DNA from: Bordetella genomosp. 9
GTDB taxonomy: Bacteria; Pseudomonadota; Gammaproteobacteria; Burkholderiales; Burkholderiaceae_B
Direction: 5' to 3'
NCBI RefSeq assembly: GCF_002261425.1
Contig: NZ_NEVJ01000002.1
Span: forward strand, 124,001 to 188,000
Length of the DNA: 64,000 nt
Below the pieces are notes generated by a model. That model was not told the origin of the DNA and searched no databases. It worked only from the letters and a program-made list of their open reading frames with translations. Position 1 is the stretch's first letter. Each line of letters opens with the position of its first letter. The translations under genes were made by a program, and so were the position numbers. Below are positions 34,215-43,245 of this stretch, piece after piece.

Positions 34215-34868
34215 CTACCCCTGCAGGCGCGGCGCCAGGTAGATGACCGCATAGATCGGTACCCAGCTGAACACGACGAAGTACCAGTACATCGCGTTTT
34301 CGCTGACATCGACATGGCGTCGCCCATCGAACGGTCCCGTGAACAGCAGCACGGTCAACACCGCGGTGTCCACCGTGTCGGTGATCAGATGGGTGGTATG
34401 CAGTCCCAGCAGGAACCAGACCACCGCGCCATAGGCGTTCTCGTTCCACAAGATGTTCAAGGTGGTGAATTCCAGGGCGCGCAAGACCAGGAAGGCCCCC
34501 GCCAGGACCAGGCACACCACCATCCACAACGCGGCGCGGCGCCGCTGCCGGGCTTCCGCCGCCCGCTTGGCCAGGTGGTTGGGCAGCAGGCTCAGCAGCA
34601 ACAGCACGGTATTGGCGGTGCCCCAGCCCAGGCCGGGCGGATCGGCGCTGATCGGCCACCGCGGCGCCAGGCCGCGCAGGTAGAAGTAGCTCATGATGCC
34701 GATGGCGAAGACGGTGCCCTCGATGAGCATCAGGCCGATGGTGCCCCACCACATGAGGCTGCGATGGCCGAACCCGTAGGTAGGCAGCCGGGATACGTCG
34801 ATCACCTCGCCTGGCGGCGCGGCAATGCCCGGCCGTGCGGCTTCCCCCATACGTTCAGCCTGGCTCAT
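34215..34868 (-). CDS. ctaE: cytochrome c oxidase subunit III
   Basis: A 217-aa inner-membrane subunit with five hydrophobic helices, starting MWWGTIGLMLIEGTVFAIGIMSYFYL. The family Glu lies in LMLIEG and the second motif in WFLLGLHTTHLITDTVDTAVL, with a C-terminal YWYFVVFSWVPIYAVIYL. It is the short, five-helix version found in caa3 and bo3 oxidases. The ATG overlaps the subunit I stop by 4 bases. Stabilises subunit I. Confidence 0.9.
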   Translation of the reverse strand: MSQAERMGEAARPGIAAPPGEVIDVSRLPTYGFGHRSLMWWGTIGLMLIEGTVFAIGIMSYFYLRGLAPRWPISADPPGLGWGTANTVLLLLSLLPNHLAKRAAEARQRRRAALWMVVCLVLAGAFLVLRALEFTTLNILWNENAYGAVVWFLLGLHTTHLITDTVDTAVLTVLLFTGPFDGRRHVDVSENAMYWYFVVFSWVPIYAVIYLAPRLQG

Positions 34869-36808
34869 GGCCGCTGCTCCAGCCGTATCGCCTGCCGGGT
34901 GCCATGCCGCCGCGGCCAGAACCACAGGATGAGCGCGACGCCCACGGGCAACGACAGCCAGACCACCGCCCACGGCGTATAGACGGAGCCGATGAACAGG
35001 GCCGACGTCGCCACCGCGCTCAGGAACGGCCAGATGGACGGCGTGGGAAAGAGCACGCGCAGATCGGGGCGTGCATCGACCGCCGTGGTGGACAGCACTT
35101 CGCGGGCATCGGCGGCCAGGCCCGCCACGCTGCCGCGCGGGCCTTCCTTCCACAGCGGGTCGCTGGACGCCACTACCGGCAGGCTGTCGAAGTTATGCGG
35201 CGGCGGCGGGCTGTCGGTCAACCATTCCAGCGTCCCCGCGCCCCAGGGATTCGCGCCGGCCGGCGCCCCGTGCCGCCGGTTGCGCAGCACGTTGCAGATG
35301 AACAGCAGCACGCCCGCCGCCAGCATGCCGGCGCCGGCGGTCGCGCCCAGGTTCATTCCGTCCCAGCCCATCTCCGCCGGATACGTCCACACCCGCCGGG
35401 GCATCCCTTCCAGGCCCAGCAGGTGCATGGGAAAGAAGGTGACGTTGAAGCCGATGAAGAACAGCCAGAAATGCCAATATCCCAGCCTTTCGTTCAGCAG
35501 CCGCCCGGTGAACTTGGGAAACCAGTAATAGAAGGCGCCGAACAGGGGAAACACGGCGCCGCCGAACAGTACGTAGTGCAGGTGCGCGACGACGAAGTAA
35601 GTGTCGTGTACCTGCAGGTCCAGCGAGACGCTGCCCAGCATGATGCCAGTCATGCCGCCCATGACCAGGATGACGAAGAAGGCCAGCACGAAGCATAGCG
35701 GCACGCTCCAGCGCAGCCTGCCGGTGGCCAGGGTGACCAGCCAGCAGAAGATCTGGATCGCGGAAGGAATGGCGATCGACAGGCTGGACGCGGTGAAGAA
35801 CCGCTTGCCCAGCTCGGGCATGCTGGTGGCGTACATATGATGGGCCCACAGTCCGAATGCCAGGAAGGCGACGGCGATCAGGGCGAGCACCATGGCCGGA
35901 TAGCCGAAGATCGGCCGCCGCGAGAACGTGGGAATGATGGTGGAAATGAACCCCAGCGGCGGGATGAAGATCAGGTAGACCTCCGGGTGGCCGAAGAACC
36001 AGAACAGGTGCTGCCACAGCAGCACGTCGCCGCCGCGCGCTGGGTTGTAGAAGTGCGTGCCGACCAGCCGGTCCAGGATCAGCGCCGTGCTGCCGAACAT
36101 GACCGAGGGCATGGCGAACAGCACCATGAACTGCGTCACCAGCGTCGCCCATACGAACAGCGGCATGCGATTCAGCGTCATGCCGGGCGCCCGCAGCTTG
36201 AAGATGGTGGTGATCAGGATGATGGCTTCCAGCAGCGCCGCCAGTTCGGTGAAGGTGATCATCTGCGCCCAGATGTCCACGCCCTTGCCGGTCGAGTAAT
36301 CCGGCCCGGACAGCGGCACGTAGGCGAACCAGCCGGCGTCCGGGCCCGACCCCAGGAAAAAGCCGGCAAACAGGAACAGCCCGCCGAAGACGAAGATCCA
36401 GTAGGCGTAGGCGTTCAAGCGCGGAAAGGCCACGCTGCGCGTGCCTATCATTAGGGGGACCAGATAGCTCGCCACCGCCTGCATCACCGGCACCGCGAAC
36501 AGGAACATCATCGTGGTGCCGTGCATCGTGAAGAGCTGGTTGTACAGCGTCGGGCCGATCAGGCGGTTGTCCGGCCGGATCAGCTGCAGCCGCATCGCCA
36601 GCGCCAGCAGGCCGCCCAGCAGGAAGAACACGAAGGTGGCCTGCATGAAGCGCAGGCTGATGGTCTTGTGGTTGATCGCGCACAGCACGCCGCGCCATCC
36701 AGGGGGATCGCGCCAGGTATCGGCGAGCGCGGCGCGAGCCTGGGCGGGTGCGTCGGGACCGTCCAGCAAAACGTCGGGCCGTGCAAGGGTATCGGACACG
36801 CCAGTCAT
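34865..36808 (-). CDS. ctaD: cytochrome c oxidase subunit I, atypical proton channels
   Basis: A 647-aa heme-copper oxidase subunit I that reduces oxygen at a heme a3-CuB centre. All metal ligands are present: His96 (TMHGTTMMF), His274 with cross-link Tyr278 and Glu276 (GHPEVY), His323-His324 (WAHHMY) and the His pair in FVVAHLHYV. The usual D-channel residues are changed: the IGAPDMAFPRMNN motif of Paracoccus reads IGTRSVAFPRLNA, so Asp becomes Ser125. The K-channel TGIKVFSW reads SAIQIFCW, so Lys becomes Gln352. The C-terminal extension after helix 12 includes two more helices. It overlaps both neighbours by 4 bases. Probably caa3-like, but an unusual branch. Confidence 0.92.
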   Translation of the reverse strand: MTGVSDTLARPDVLLDGPDAPAQARAALADTWRDPPGWRGVLCAINHKTISLRFMQATFVFFLLGGLLALAMRLQLIRPDNRLIGPTLYNQLFTMHGTTMMFLFAVPVMQAVASYLVPLMIGTRSVAFPRLNAYAYWIFVFGGLFLFAGFFLGSGPDAGWFAYVPLSGPDYSTGKGVDIWAQMITFTELAALLEAIILITTIFKLRAPGMTLNRMPLFVWATLVTQFMVLFAMPSVMFGSTALILDRLVGTHFYNPARGGDVLLWQHLFWFFGHPEVYLIFIPPLGFISTIIPTFSRRPIFGYPAMVLALIAVAFLAFGLWAHHMYATSMPELGKRFFTASSLSIAIPSAIQIFCWLVTLATGRLRWSVPLCFVLAFFVILVMGGMTGIMLGSVSLDLQVHDTYFVVAHLHYVLFGGAVFPLFGAFYYWFPKFTGRLLNERLGYWHFWLFFIGFNVTFFPMHLLGLEGMPRRVWTYPAEMGWDGMNLGATAGAGMLAAGVLLFICNVLRNRRHGAPAGANPWGAGTLEWLTDSPPPPHNFDSLPVVASSDPLWKEGPRGSVAGLAADAREVLSTTAVDARPDLRVLFPTPSIWPFLSAVATSALFIGSVYTPWAVVWLSLPVGVALILWFWPRRHGTRQAIRLEQRP

Positions 36809-37893
36809 TGCAGGGATCCCAGGTAGCGCACCAGCGCCTGCAGGTCTTCAGGCGGGAGCTGGGTAGGCGGCATCGTCGTCGCGGGTTTCATGGTGCCGGG
36901 CTGCGATATCCACCGCGCCAGGTTGTCGGGGTTGTTGGCGATGGTGCCGGCGGCCAGCAGTGGCCGGCTGGCCAGATGGGTCAGGTCCGGGCCCAGGGTG
37001 CCGGCGGCGGGCGTGCCGCGTATCGTGTGGCACTGCGCGCAGGAATCTCCCAGGAATATCCCCATGCCTCGGCGGGCCACGGTGTCCTCGGGGCGGATCG
37101 CATCCTGCCGTTCATGGTCCGCCCAGGCGGCGTAGTCCTGGGCCGGCACCGCCGAAACCGAGAACGCCATCAGGGCATGCTCGGCGCCGCAGAACTCGGC
37201 GCACTGGCCGCGATAGTCGCCGGCGCGGTCGGCACGCAGCATGATCTGCGCGTCGCGGCCGGGGATCATGTCGCGCTTGCCGTGCAGATTGGGCACCCAG
37301 AAGGTATGGATGACGTCGGAAGACTTCAGGGTGATCAGCACCGGGCGGCCCACCGGCAGGCGCAACTGGTTGGCGGTCACGAATGACGGGCGATCGCCGT
37401 CGGCCTGGTAGCGGGTTTCCCACCACCACTGGTGGCCTGTCATCTCGACGCGTACGGGGTCCGCCATCGGCAGGCGCGACACGGCGCGGTCGGTCAGGAA
37501 ATCGGCCACGACCAGGCCGCACAGCAGGGCCACCGACAGGCAGGTGGCCGCCGCCACGATGCGCCGGGAGCGGCGTTCCGCGCCCGGGTCGGGTGTCTTC
37601 GCCACGGTATGCGGATCGTCGCCATGCGCGGCCCCGGCAGCCGTGCCGGAGGCGGCGCGCGCCGAACGCGTGGCACGCCGGATGGCCGCCAGCAGCGCCA
37701 GCAGTACCGCGACGAAAACCGCCGTGCATACCAGCAGCGTGATGTGCCACAACGTCAGTATGCGTTCGGCCTGGACGCCGGCGGGCGCCAGCACGCTCTG
37801 GTTGGGCGCGGCTGCCGCCGCGACGCTCCACAGCGCCGCCCAGCACGCACCGCCGCGCAAGGCCGGGCGCCAAGTTCCCAGCAGCGGTTTCAT
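36805..37893 (-). CDS. ctaC: cytochrome c oxidase subunit II with C-terminal cytochrome c
   Basis: A 362-aa subunit II. Two N-terminal membrane helices (LTLWHITLLVCTAVFVAVLLAL and IVAAATCLSVALLCGLVVADFL) are followed by the cupredoxin domain with MTGHQWWWETRY and the CuA site CAEFCGAEHALM near residue 230. A cytochrome c domain is fused at the C-terminus with CAQCH near 288 and a distal Met in KPATTMPP. This architecture defines caa3 oxidases: electrons enter at the fused heme c, pass to CuA and then to subunit I. The N-terminus contains a signal-like stretch. It overlaps subunit I by 4 bases and is 7 bases after the FdhF/YdeP-like gene. Confidence 0.93.
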   Translation of the reverse strand: MKPLLGTWRPALRGGACWAALWSVAAAAAPNQSVLAPAGVQAERILTLWHITLLVCTAVFVAVLLALLAAIRRATRSARAASGTAAGAAHGDDPHTVAKTPDPGAERRSRRIVAAATCLSVALLCGLVVADFLTDRAVSRLPMADPVRVEMTGHQWWWETRYQADGDRPSFVTANQLRLPVGRPVLITLKSSDVIHTFWVPNLHGKRDMIPGRDAQIMLRADRAGDYRGQCAEFCGAEHALMAFSVSAVPAQDYAAWADHERQDAIRPEDTVARRGMGIFLGDSCAQCHTIRGTPAAGTLGPDLTHLASRPLLAAGTIANNPDNLARWISQPGTMKPATTMPPTQLPPEDLQALVRYLGSLQ

Positions 37894-37900
37894 ACGTGTT

Positions 37901-40192
37901 TCAGGCCTCCTTGCGCAGCGTGATGGGCACTGACTTCGCTGCCGGCACCTTGCTTTCCTTGGCGTGATGCCACAGCGGGATCAGCGGATTGCATTCCGGG
38001 TAGTACGACCACGCGCAGCCGGCCGGGATATTGAAGGGCCGCACGCGCAGCCCGCCCACTTCGCGCGTGAATCCGTCATGCGCGACCGTGCTGGCGGTCA
38101 CGACGTCGTCTTCCCGCAGGCCCAGGCGTTCCATGTCGTCCGGGTTCAGCATGATCACCTGCCGCGTCCCGTGGACGCCGCGGAAGCGATCGTCCAGCGC
38201 ATACACCGTGGTGTTGAACTGATTGTCGCCACGCGTGGTCATCAGCCGGATGACGTCGGGCCCGTGCGCCGGCATGTCGGGATCGCCGTCCAGCGTGTCG
38301 GGCACCACGAAATTGGCCTTGCCTGTTTCGGTGTCCCATTTGCGCTCGGCGGCGCCCAGGGGGCGGTGAAAGCCGCCCGGATTCCACATGCGGAAATTGA
38401 AGTCCTTGAAGATCTTCGGATAGGTCGCCTCGATGGCATCGCGCACCAGGGCGTAATCGTCCACCCACCGGTCCCAATCGACGTGCGGATTCGGCGCCAG
38501 CGTGGCCTTGGCGATGCCGGCGACGATGGCGGGTTCCGAAAGCAGCTTGTCGCCGGGCGGCTCGTGGATGCCGCGCGATCCGTGGAAGCAGCCGGTGCTG
38601 TCCTCCATCGAGACGGCCTGTTCGCCGGTTGCCTGCCGGTCGATCTCGATGCGGCTCAGGCAAGGCAGCAGGTAGGCCTGCCGGCCGTGCAGCAGATGAC
38701 TGCGATTCAGCCGCGTGGTGATGCCCACCGTCAGATCCAGGCGGCGCCACGCCGGCTCCATGCGGTAATGATCCGGAATGGCCCGCGCGAAATTCCCGCC
38801 CAGCGCGACGAAGGCCGATACCCGGCCGTCCAGGATGCCTTCGCACGCTTCGACCGTGTTCATGCCTTTCTTCGTGGGCGGGTCGAAATGGTAGAGGTCG
38901 CGGAGCTTGTCGTTGGGCACATGGTCCGGCTTCTCGGTAATGCCGACGGTGCGCTGGCCCTGGACGTTGGAATGTCCGCGGATGGGGCAGACTCCCGCGC
39001 CCGGCTTGCCGATGTTCCCGCGCAGCAGCAACAGGTTGGTGACCATCTGCACGCTCTGCACCCCATTGCGGTGCTGCGTCAGCCCCATGCCGTATAGCAG
39101 CATGCAGGCCTTGGCCTGGGCGTAGGTCGCGGCCGCCTCGGCCAGCGCCGCGCGCGTCAGGCCGGATTCGCGCTCGACGTCTTCCCACGACAGCTGGCGC
39201 ATGGCGCCGGCGAACGCCTCGAAGCCATGCGTGTGTTCGGCGATGAAAGCATGGTCCAGCACGGGCTCGCCGCCTTGCGCGCGCGCCCGGTCATCGGCTT
39301 CTATCAGCCATTTGCACAGCCCGCCGAGCGCCGCGGTATCGCCACCCAGCTTCAGCTGCAGGTATTGCGTGCTGATCGTCGTTTCCTTGCCGGTCAGCAT
39401 TTCCACCGGCGACTGCGGATTGGTGAAGCTGACCAATCCGGGCTCGCGCAGCGGGTTGAAGGTGACGATGGGTACCCCACGCTGGCGTGCTTCCTGCAAC
39501 TGGTGCAGCATGCGCGGCGCATTGGTGCCCGTGTTGTGGCCGAAGAAGAACATGCAGTCCGTATGCTCGAAGTCTTCGAGCGTGACCGTGCCGACCGGCA
39601 CGCCTATGGTCTTGGGCAAGCCGACGGACGTGCTTTCATGGCACATGTTGGAGCTGTCGGGCAGATTGTTGGTGCCGTACATGCGCGCGAACAAGGCATA
39701 CATGTAGGAGGTTTCCAGCGACGCCCGGCCCGACGTGTAGAACACCGTCGCGTCCGGTTCGCGCGCGCGCAGCAGCGCGCCGATTTCATCGAAGGCCTGT
39801 TGCCAGCCGATCTCCACGTACTTGTCCGTGGCGGCGTCCCAGCGCAACGGCACGGTGACCCGGCCAACGGCTTCCAGCTCATGGTCCGACCAGGATTCCA
39901 GCTCCGTGCAGGTATGTTCGGCGAAGAAGCTGGCCGACACGTGCTTGCTGGTGATGTCCCAGGCCGTGGCCTTGGCGCCGTTTTCGCAGAACTCGAAGGG
40001 GTGGGGATGGGCCGGCTTGGCCCAGGAACAGCTGACGCACATGAAGCCGTCGGGCTTGTTCTGCTGCATCAGCACCCGGGTGCCGTGCAACAGGCGGTGT
40101 TCCCTGACCAGGATGGACCCGACCGCGCGGGCCGAACCCCAACCGCCGGCGGGCTCGGTATGCGGCCCGGTTGAAGCGTGCTCTTTTGCCAT
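37901..40192 (-). CDS. FdhF/YdeP-family molybdopterin oxidoreductase
   Basis: A 763-aa cytoplasmic molybdopterin enzyme related to formate dehydrogenase H. N-terminal cysteines for an Fe-S cluster are in FMCVSCSWAKP and FEFCENGAKA. The presumed Mo-ligand Cys-His pair is in SSNMCHESTSVGLP near residue 192, where FdhF has selenocysteine. GNIGKPGAGVCPIRGHSNVQGQRT and a C-terminal dinucleotide-binding domain (RLMTTRGDNQFNTTVYALDDRFRG) follow. Substrate is uncertain: YdeP is linked to acid resistance and CbbBc-type relatives to formate oxidation. The chosen ATG starts MAKEHASTG. It heads the oxidase operon, 7 bases before subunit II, which hints that it provides electrons or is co-regulated with the oxidase. 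Confidence 0.88.
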   Translation of the reverse strand: MAKEHASTGPHTEPAGGWGSARAVGSILVREHRLLHGTRVLMQQNKPDGFMCVSCSWAKPAHPHPFEFCENGAKATAWDITSKHVSASFFAEHTCTELESWSDHELEAVGRVTVPLRWDAATDKYVEIGWQQAFDEIGALLRAREPDATVFYTSGRASLETSYMYALFARMYGTNNLPDSSNMCHESTSVGLPKTIGVPVGTVTLEDFEHTDCMFFFGHNTGTNAPRMLHQLQEARQRGVPIVTFNPLREPGLVSFTNPQSPVEMLTGKETTISTQYLQLKLGGDTAALGGLCKWLIEADDRARAQGGEPVLDHAFIAEHTHGFEAFAGAMRQLSWEDVERESGLTRAALAEAAATYAQAKACMLLYGMGLTQHRNGVQSVQMVTNLLLLRGNIGKPGAGVCPIRGHSNVQGQRTVGITEKPDHVPNDKLRDLYHFDPPTKKGMNTVEACEGILDGRVSAFVALGGNFARAIPDHYRMEPAWRRLDLTVGITTRLNRSHLLHGRQAYLLPCLSRIEIDRQATGEQAVSMEDSTGCFHGSRGIHEPPGDKLLSEPAIVAGIAKATLAPNPHVDWDRWVDDYALVRDAIEATYPKIFKDFNFRMWNPGGFHRPLGAAERKWDTETGKANFVVPDTLDGDPDMPAHGPDVIRLMTTRGDNQFNTTVYALDDRFRGVHGTRQVIMLNPDDMERLGLREDDVVTASTVAHDGFTREVGGLRVRPFNIPAGCAWSYYPECNPLIPLWHHAKESKVPAAKSVPITLRKEA

Positions 40193-40393
40193 TTGCTCTA
40201 CCCTGTTGCCGGGCGATCCCAAGGCCTGAGCCGGGAAGGGCCGTCCGGTTCGACCGGACGAGCATCGGGCGCCCGTTTATCGTGTGTATGGAGCCGGGGC
40301 TTCCGTGGAGGCGCCCCGGCCGGGTGCGGCGGTTGCAGCAGTTTCCATGCCTGTTGGGCAGGTCGCCAGGCCCGCGCGCGATCGACCGCTATA

Positions 40394-40409
40394 CTGTATG
40401 AAAATACAG
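40394..40409. promoter_or_regulatory. LexA (SOS) box
   Basis: CTGTATGAAAATACAG, a perfect CTGT-N8-ACAG dyad of the E. coli-type LexA consensus that betaproteobacteria share. It ends 13 bases before the helicase ATG, so it overlaps the promoter or the start of transcription and predicts induction by DNA damage. Confidence 0.9.
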
Positions 40410-40422
40410 TACTCAACCGCCC

Positions 40423-42861
40423 ATGCCAGATCCCGTCCGCGCGCCCGATGCGGCCATTTCCACATCCGCATCCGCATCCGCATCGGTGTCCACTTGCGGG
40501 GGCTCGCCGACGCCGGCGCCCGCCGCGCCCGACACCTACGTCGTCGCCGTTCGCGCGCTATGCGAGTTCACCGCGCGGCGCGGCGACCTGGATCTGCGGT
40601 TCACGCCGGCGCCTTCCGCGCAGGAAGGCCAGGCGGGCCATCTGTTCGTGACGCAACGCCGTGGCGCGGGCTACGAGACCGAAGTGTCCCTGGCCGGCAC
40701 GCATGGGCCCTTGCGGGTGCGTGGGCGCGCCGATGGCTACGACACCGCGCGCAACCGCCTGGAAGAAATCAAGACGCATCGCGGCAGCGTCGATCGCATA
40801 CCCGACAACCATCGCGCCCTGCATTGGGCGCAGGCCAAGGTCTATGCCCATCTGCTGTGCGAGCAGCGCGGGCTGGACGCGATGGACGTCGCGCTGGTGT
40901 ATTTCGATATCGGTACCCAGCAGGAAACGGTGCTGGTGGAGACGCATGACGCGGATGCGCTGCGTGCTTTCTTCACCGATCAGTGCGAACGCTTCATCGC
41001 CTGGGCGCGCCAGGAGATGGTCCATCGGCAGTCCCGCGACGCCGCGCTCGCCAGCCTGGCCTTTCCTCACGGCGAGTTCCGTGCGGGACAGCGCGATCTG
41101 GCCAAGGCGGTCTTCCGCGCGGGGCGCGATGCGCATTGCGTGCTGGCGCAGGCGCCGACCGGCATAGGCAAGACCATGGCGACGATTTTTCCCATGCTCA
41201 AGGCCTGCGTCGGCACGCTGGATAAAGTGTTCTTCCTTTGCGCCAAGACAGCCGGACGCCAGTCGGCGCTCGCGGCCTTGCAACGCCTGCGCGCGGCTGA
41301 CGGCGGGCCGCCGTTGCGCGTCCTGGAAATGGTGGCACGCGAACAGGCCTGCGAACATCCTGCGTCCGGCGGCCGTGGGAATGCCTGCAATGGCGACGCA
41401 TGCCGCCTGGCGCGCGGCTTCCACGACCGACTCCCGGCGGCGCGCGCCACGGCCTTGCAGGACTGCTTCATGGACCGCGCCGCGGTGCGGACGGCCGCGC
41501 TGGCGCACGACGTCTGCCCATACTTCCTGAGCCAGGAATTGGCGCGCTGGAGCGACGTGGTGGTGGGCGACTACAACTATTATTTCGACGGCAGCGCGAT
41601 GCTCCATGCGATGACGGTGGCGTATCAGTGGCGGGTAGGGCTGCTGGTGGACGAAGCCCACAACATGGTGGAGCGCGCGCGGCGCATGTACACCGCCGAG
41701 CTGCGGCTGGACGATCTCGCCGCGGCGCGCCGGGCGGCGCCGGTGGCGCTGCGCAAGCCGCTGGATGCCTTGCGGCGCATCTTCCGGCAACTGTTGAAGG
41801 CGCAGACGCAGCCCTATACGGTGTATGACGACATGCCGCCGGCGCTGCTTGAGCAATTGCAGCAGACGGGCTCGGCGCTGTCCGCCCATTTCGCCGAGCA
41901 GGGCGGCGAAGCGCCCGAACCCTTGTTGCAGCTGTACTTCGCCATCCTGTCATTCGCCAGGCTGGCCGAAGACCTGGGGGACCACGCCCTGTTCGACATC
42001 ACCCTGGCGCAGCCCGGCGAAACGGCCGCGACACGCGGGCAAGGGCAGGGGGGCACGCTGTGCGTGCGCAACGTGGTGCCGGGTCCCTATCTGTCGCCGC
42101 GCTTCAAGGCGGCCCACGGCGCGGTGTTGTTTTCGGCGACGCTGAATCCCATGGCGTTCTATCGTGACACCCTGGGCCTGCCGGGCGATTGCCGGACGAT
42201 CGACGTGCCGGGGCCGTTTCGCGCCGAGCAGCTGGCGGTGCACCTGGTCGGCAACGTCTCGACCCGCTATCGCGATCGCGACGCGTCGATATCCGCGATC
42301 GTGGAGATCATGGCTCGGGCGTATCGGGAGCACCCAGGCAATTACATCTGTTTCGCCAGCAGCTTCGAGTACATGGACAGGCTCGCGTGCCGGTTGCGGT
42401 CGTGTGCGCCGGACCTGCCCTCGTGGCAGCAGGCCGCCGGGATGGACGCGGCCGGACGCGTGGCGTTTCTCGACCGCTTCGCGCCGGGCGGCGCCGGCCT
42501 GGGTTTCGCCGTCCTGGGCGGCGTGTTCGGAGAAGGCGTGGATCTGCCGGGGGACCGCTTGATCGGCGCCTTCATCGTGACCCTGGGCATGCCGCAGGTG
42601 AATCCTGTCAACGAGCAGATGATGCGGCGCATGGATGCCCGCTTCGGCTGCGGTTTCGAATACACCTATCTCTATCCAGGCCTGCAGAAGGTCGTGCAGG
42701 CGGCGGGCCGCGTGATCCGCACCGAGACGGACCGGGGTAGCGTCTACCTGATCGATGATCGGTTCCGGCGCGCAAATGTGCGGGCCTTGCTGCCGGCGTG
42801 GTGGCGCCCGCGGCGATTGGACCATCCCGCGCCTGAGCACCTTGCAGCGCAGCATGGCTAG
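40423..42861 (+). CDS. SOS-controlled Cas4-like nuclease fused to XPD/DinG-type helicase
   Basis: An 812-aa protein. The N-terminal domain (about 37-160) has the PD-(D/E)xK nuclease pattern: Asp104 in GRADGY, Glu115-x-Lys117 in EEIKT and the QxxxY motif Gln137-Tyr141 in AQAKVY, as in Cas4 and RecB-family nucleases. The helicase part has Walker A APTGIGKT near 245, four cysteines (QACEHP, NGDACR, LQDCFM, HDVCPYF) in the XPD Fe-S position, a DEAH-type LLVDEAHNM and the motif VI QAAGRVIRTETDRGSVYLID. It would unwind and cut damaged or branched DNA. The first 37 residues are Ser/Ala/Pro-rich, with a (catccg)-type repeat at 40459-40480. A LexA box overlaps the promoter. Confidence 0.9.
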   Translation: MPDPVRAPDAAISTSASASASVSTCGGSPTPAPAAPDTYVVAVRALCEFTARRGDLDLRFTPAPSAQEGQAGHLFVTQRRGAGYETEVSLAGTHGPLRVRGRADGYDTARNRLEEIKTHRGSVDRIPDNHRALHWAQAKVYAHLLCEQRGLDAMDVALVYFDIGTQQETVLVETHDADALRAFFTDQCERFIAWARQEMVHRQSRDAALASLAFPHGEFRAGQRDLAKAVFRAGRDAHCVLAQAPTGIGKTMATIFPMLKACVGTLDKVFFLCAKTAGRQSALAALQRLRAADGGPPLRVLEMVAREQACEHPASGGRGNACNGDACRLARGFHDRLPAARATALQDCFMDRAAVRTAALAHDVCPYFLSQELARWSDVVVGDYNYYFDGSAMLHAMTVAYQWRVGLLVDEAHNMVERARRMYTAELRLDDLAAARRAAPVALRKPLDALRRIFRQLLKAQTQPYTVYDDMPPALLEQLQQTGSALSAHFAEQGGEAPEPLLQLYFAILSFARLAEDLGDHALFDITLAQPGETAATRGQGQGGTLCVRNVVPGPYLSPRFKAAHGAVLFSATLNPMAFYRDTLGLPGDCRTIDVPGPFRAEQLAVHLVGNVSTRYRDRDASISAIVEIMARAYREHPGNYICFASSFEYMDRLACRLRSCAPDLPSWQQAAGMDAAGRVAFLDRFAPGGAGLGFAVLGGVFGEGVDLPGDRLIGAFIVTLGMPQVNPVNEQMMRRMDARFGCGFEYTYLYPGLQKVVQAAGRVIRTETDRGSVYLIDDRFRRANVRALLPAWWRPRRLDHPAPEHLAAQHG

Positions 42862-43011
42862 CTCCCTCGTAAAGTCAGCTCATCCGTTTTGCTTTTGCTG
42901 AAGCAGGGCGGAGCGACGCCCGGGCGAATTCATGGAACGGTTCAGGTACGACTGTTGCGCAAGCAAGGTGCGGCGCATCGCTGCATCCAACTCATCGACC
43001 GGAGACACACC

Positions 43012-43230
43012 ATGAGCCAGCAGAACCAACAAAGCGACCAGAACCGTCAGCAGAGCCAACAGAACGACCAGAATCGCCAACAGAACCAGCAAGGCGACCA
43101 GAATCGTCAGCAGAACCAACAGAACGATCAGAATCGTCAGCAGAACCAGCAGAACGATCAGAACCGTCAGCAGAACCAGCAGAACGATCAGAACCGCCAG
43201 CAAAATCAGCAGGACCGCAATCGCGGGTAA
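43012..43230 (+). CDS. 72-aa Gln/Asn/Asp/Arg tandem-repeat protein
   Basis: A small protein made of only a few residue types: after MS it is six 10-residue units of the form QQNQQNDQNR plus a partial seventh. It has no hydrophobic residue after Met1, so it must be fully disordered or prion-like, with a balance of Asp and Arg. GGAGACACACC precedes the ATG. A strong terminator follows 16 bases after the stop, supporting a real gene. I do not recognise the function. The neighbours (YciF-like ferritin, Ku, LigD) suggest a general stress or desiccation setting; this is inference. Confidence 0.7.
   Translation: MSQQNQQSDQNRQQSQQNDQNRQQNQQGDQNRQQNQQNDQNRQQNQQNDQNRQQNQQNDQNRQQNQQDRNRG
43018..43197. 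repeat. six 30-bp tandem coding repeats
   Basis: Six in-frame 30-base units encoding QQNQQNDQNR (first units with Ser or Gly changes). Synonymous differences between units (cag/caa, aat/aac, cgt/cgc) are few, which indicates recent or continuing homogenisation by slippage or recombination. Confidence 0.92.
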
Positions 43231-43245
43231 GCGCTGCGATAGCTA

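Noticed and set aside
38000..40192. Selenocysteine in the FdhF-like protein
   Set aside because: The position of the FdhF selenocysteine is a normal Cys codon here and no in-frame TGA occurs.
40459..40480. (catccg)-type repeat in the start of the helicase gene as a separate feature
   Set aside because: Short in-frame codon repeat encoding Ser-Ala; not enough for its own call.
43018..43197. Regular 30-base repeats as a possible CRISPR array
   Set aside because: Units are contiguous, without unique spacers, and in frame inside a small gene.
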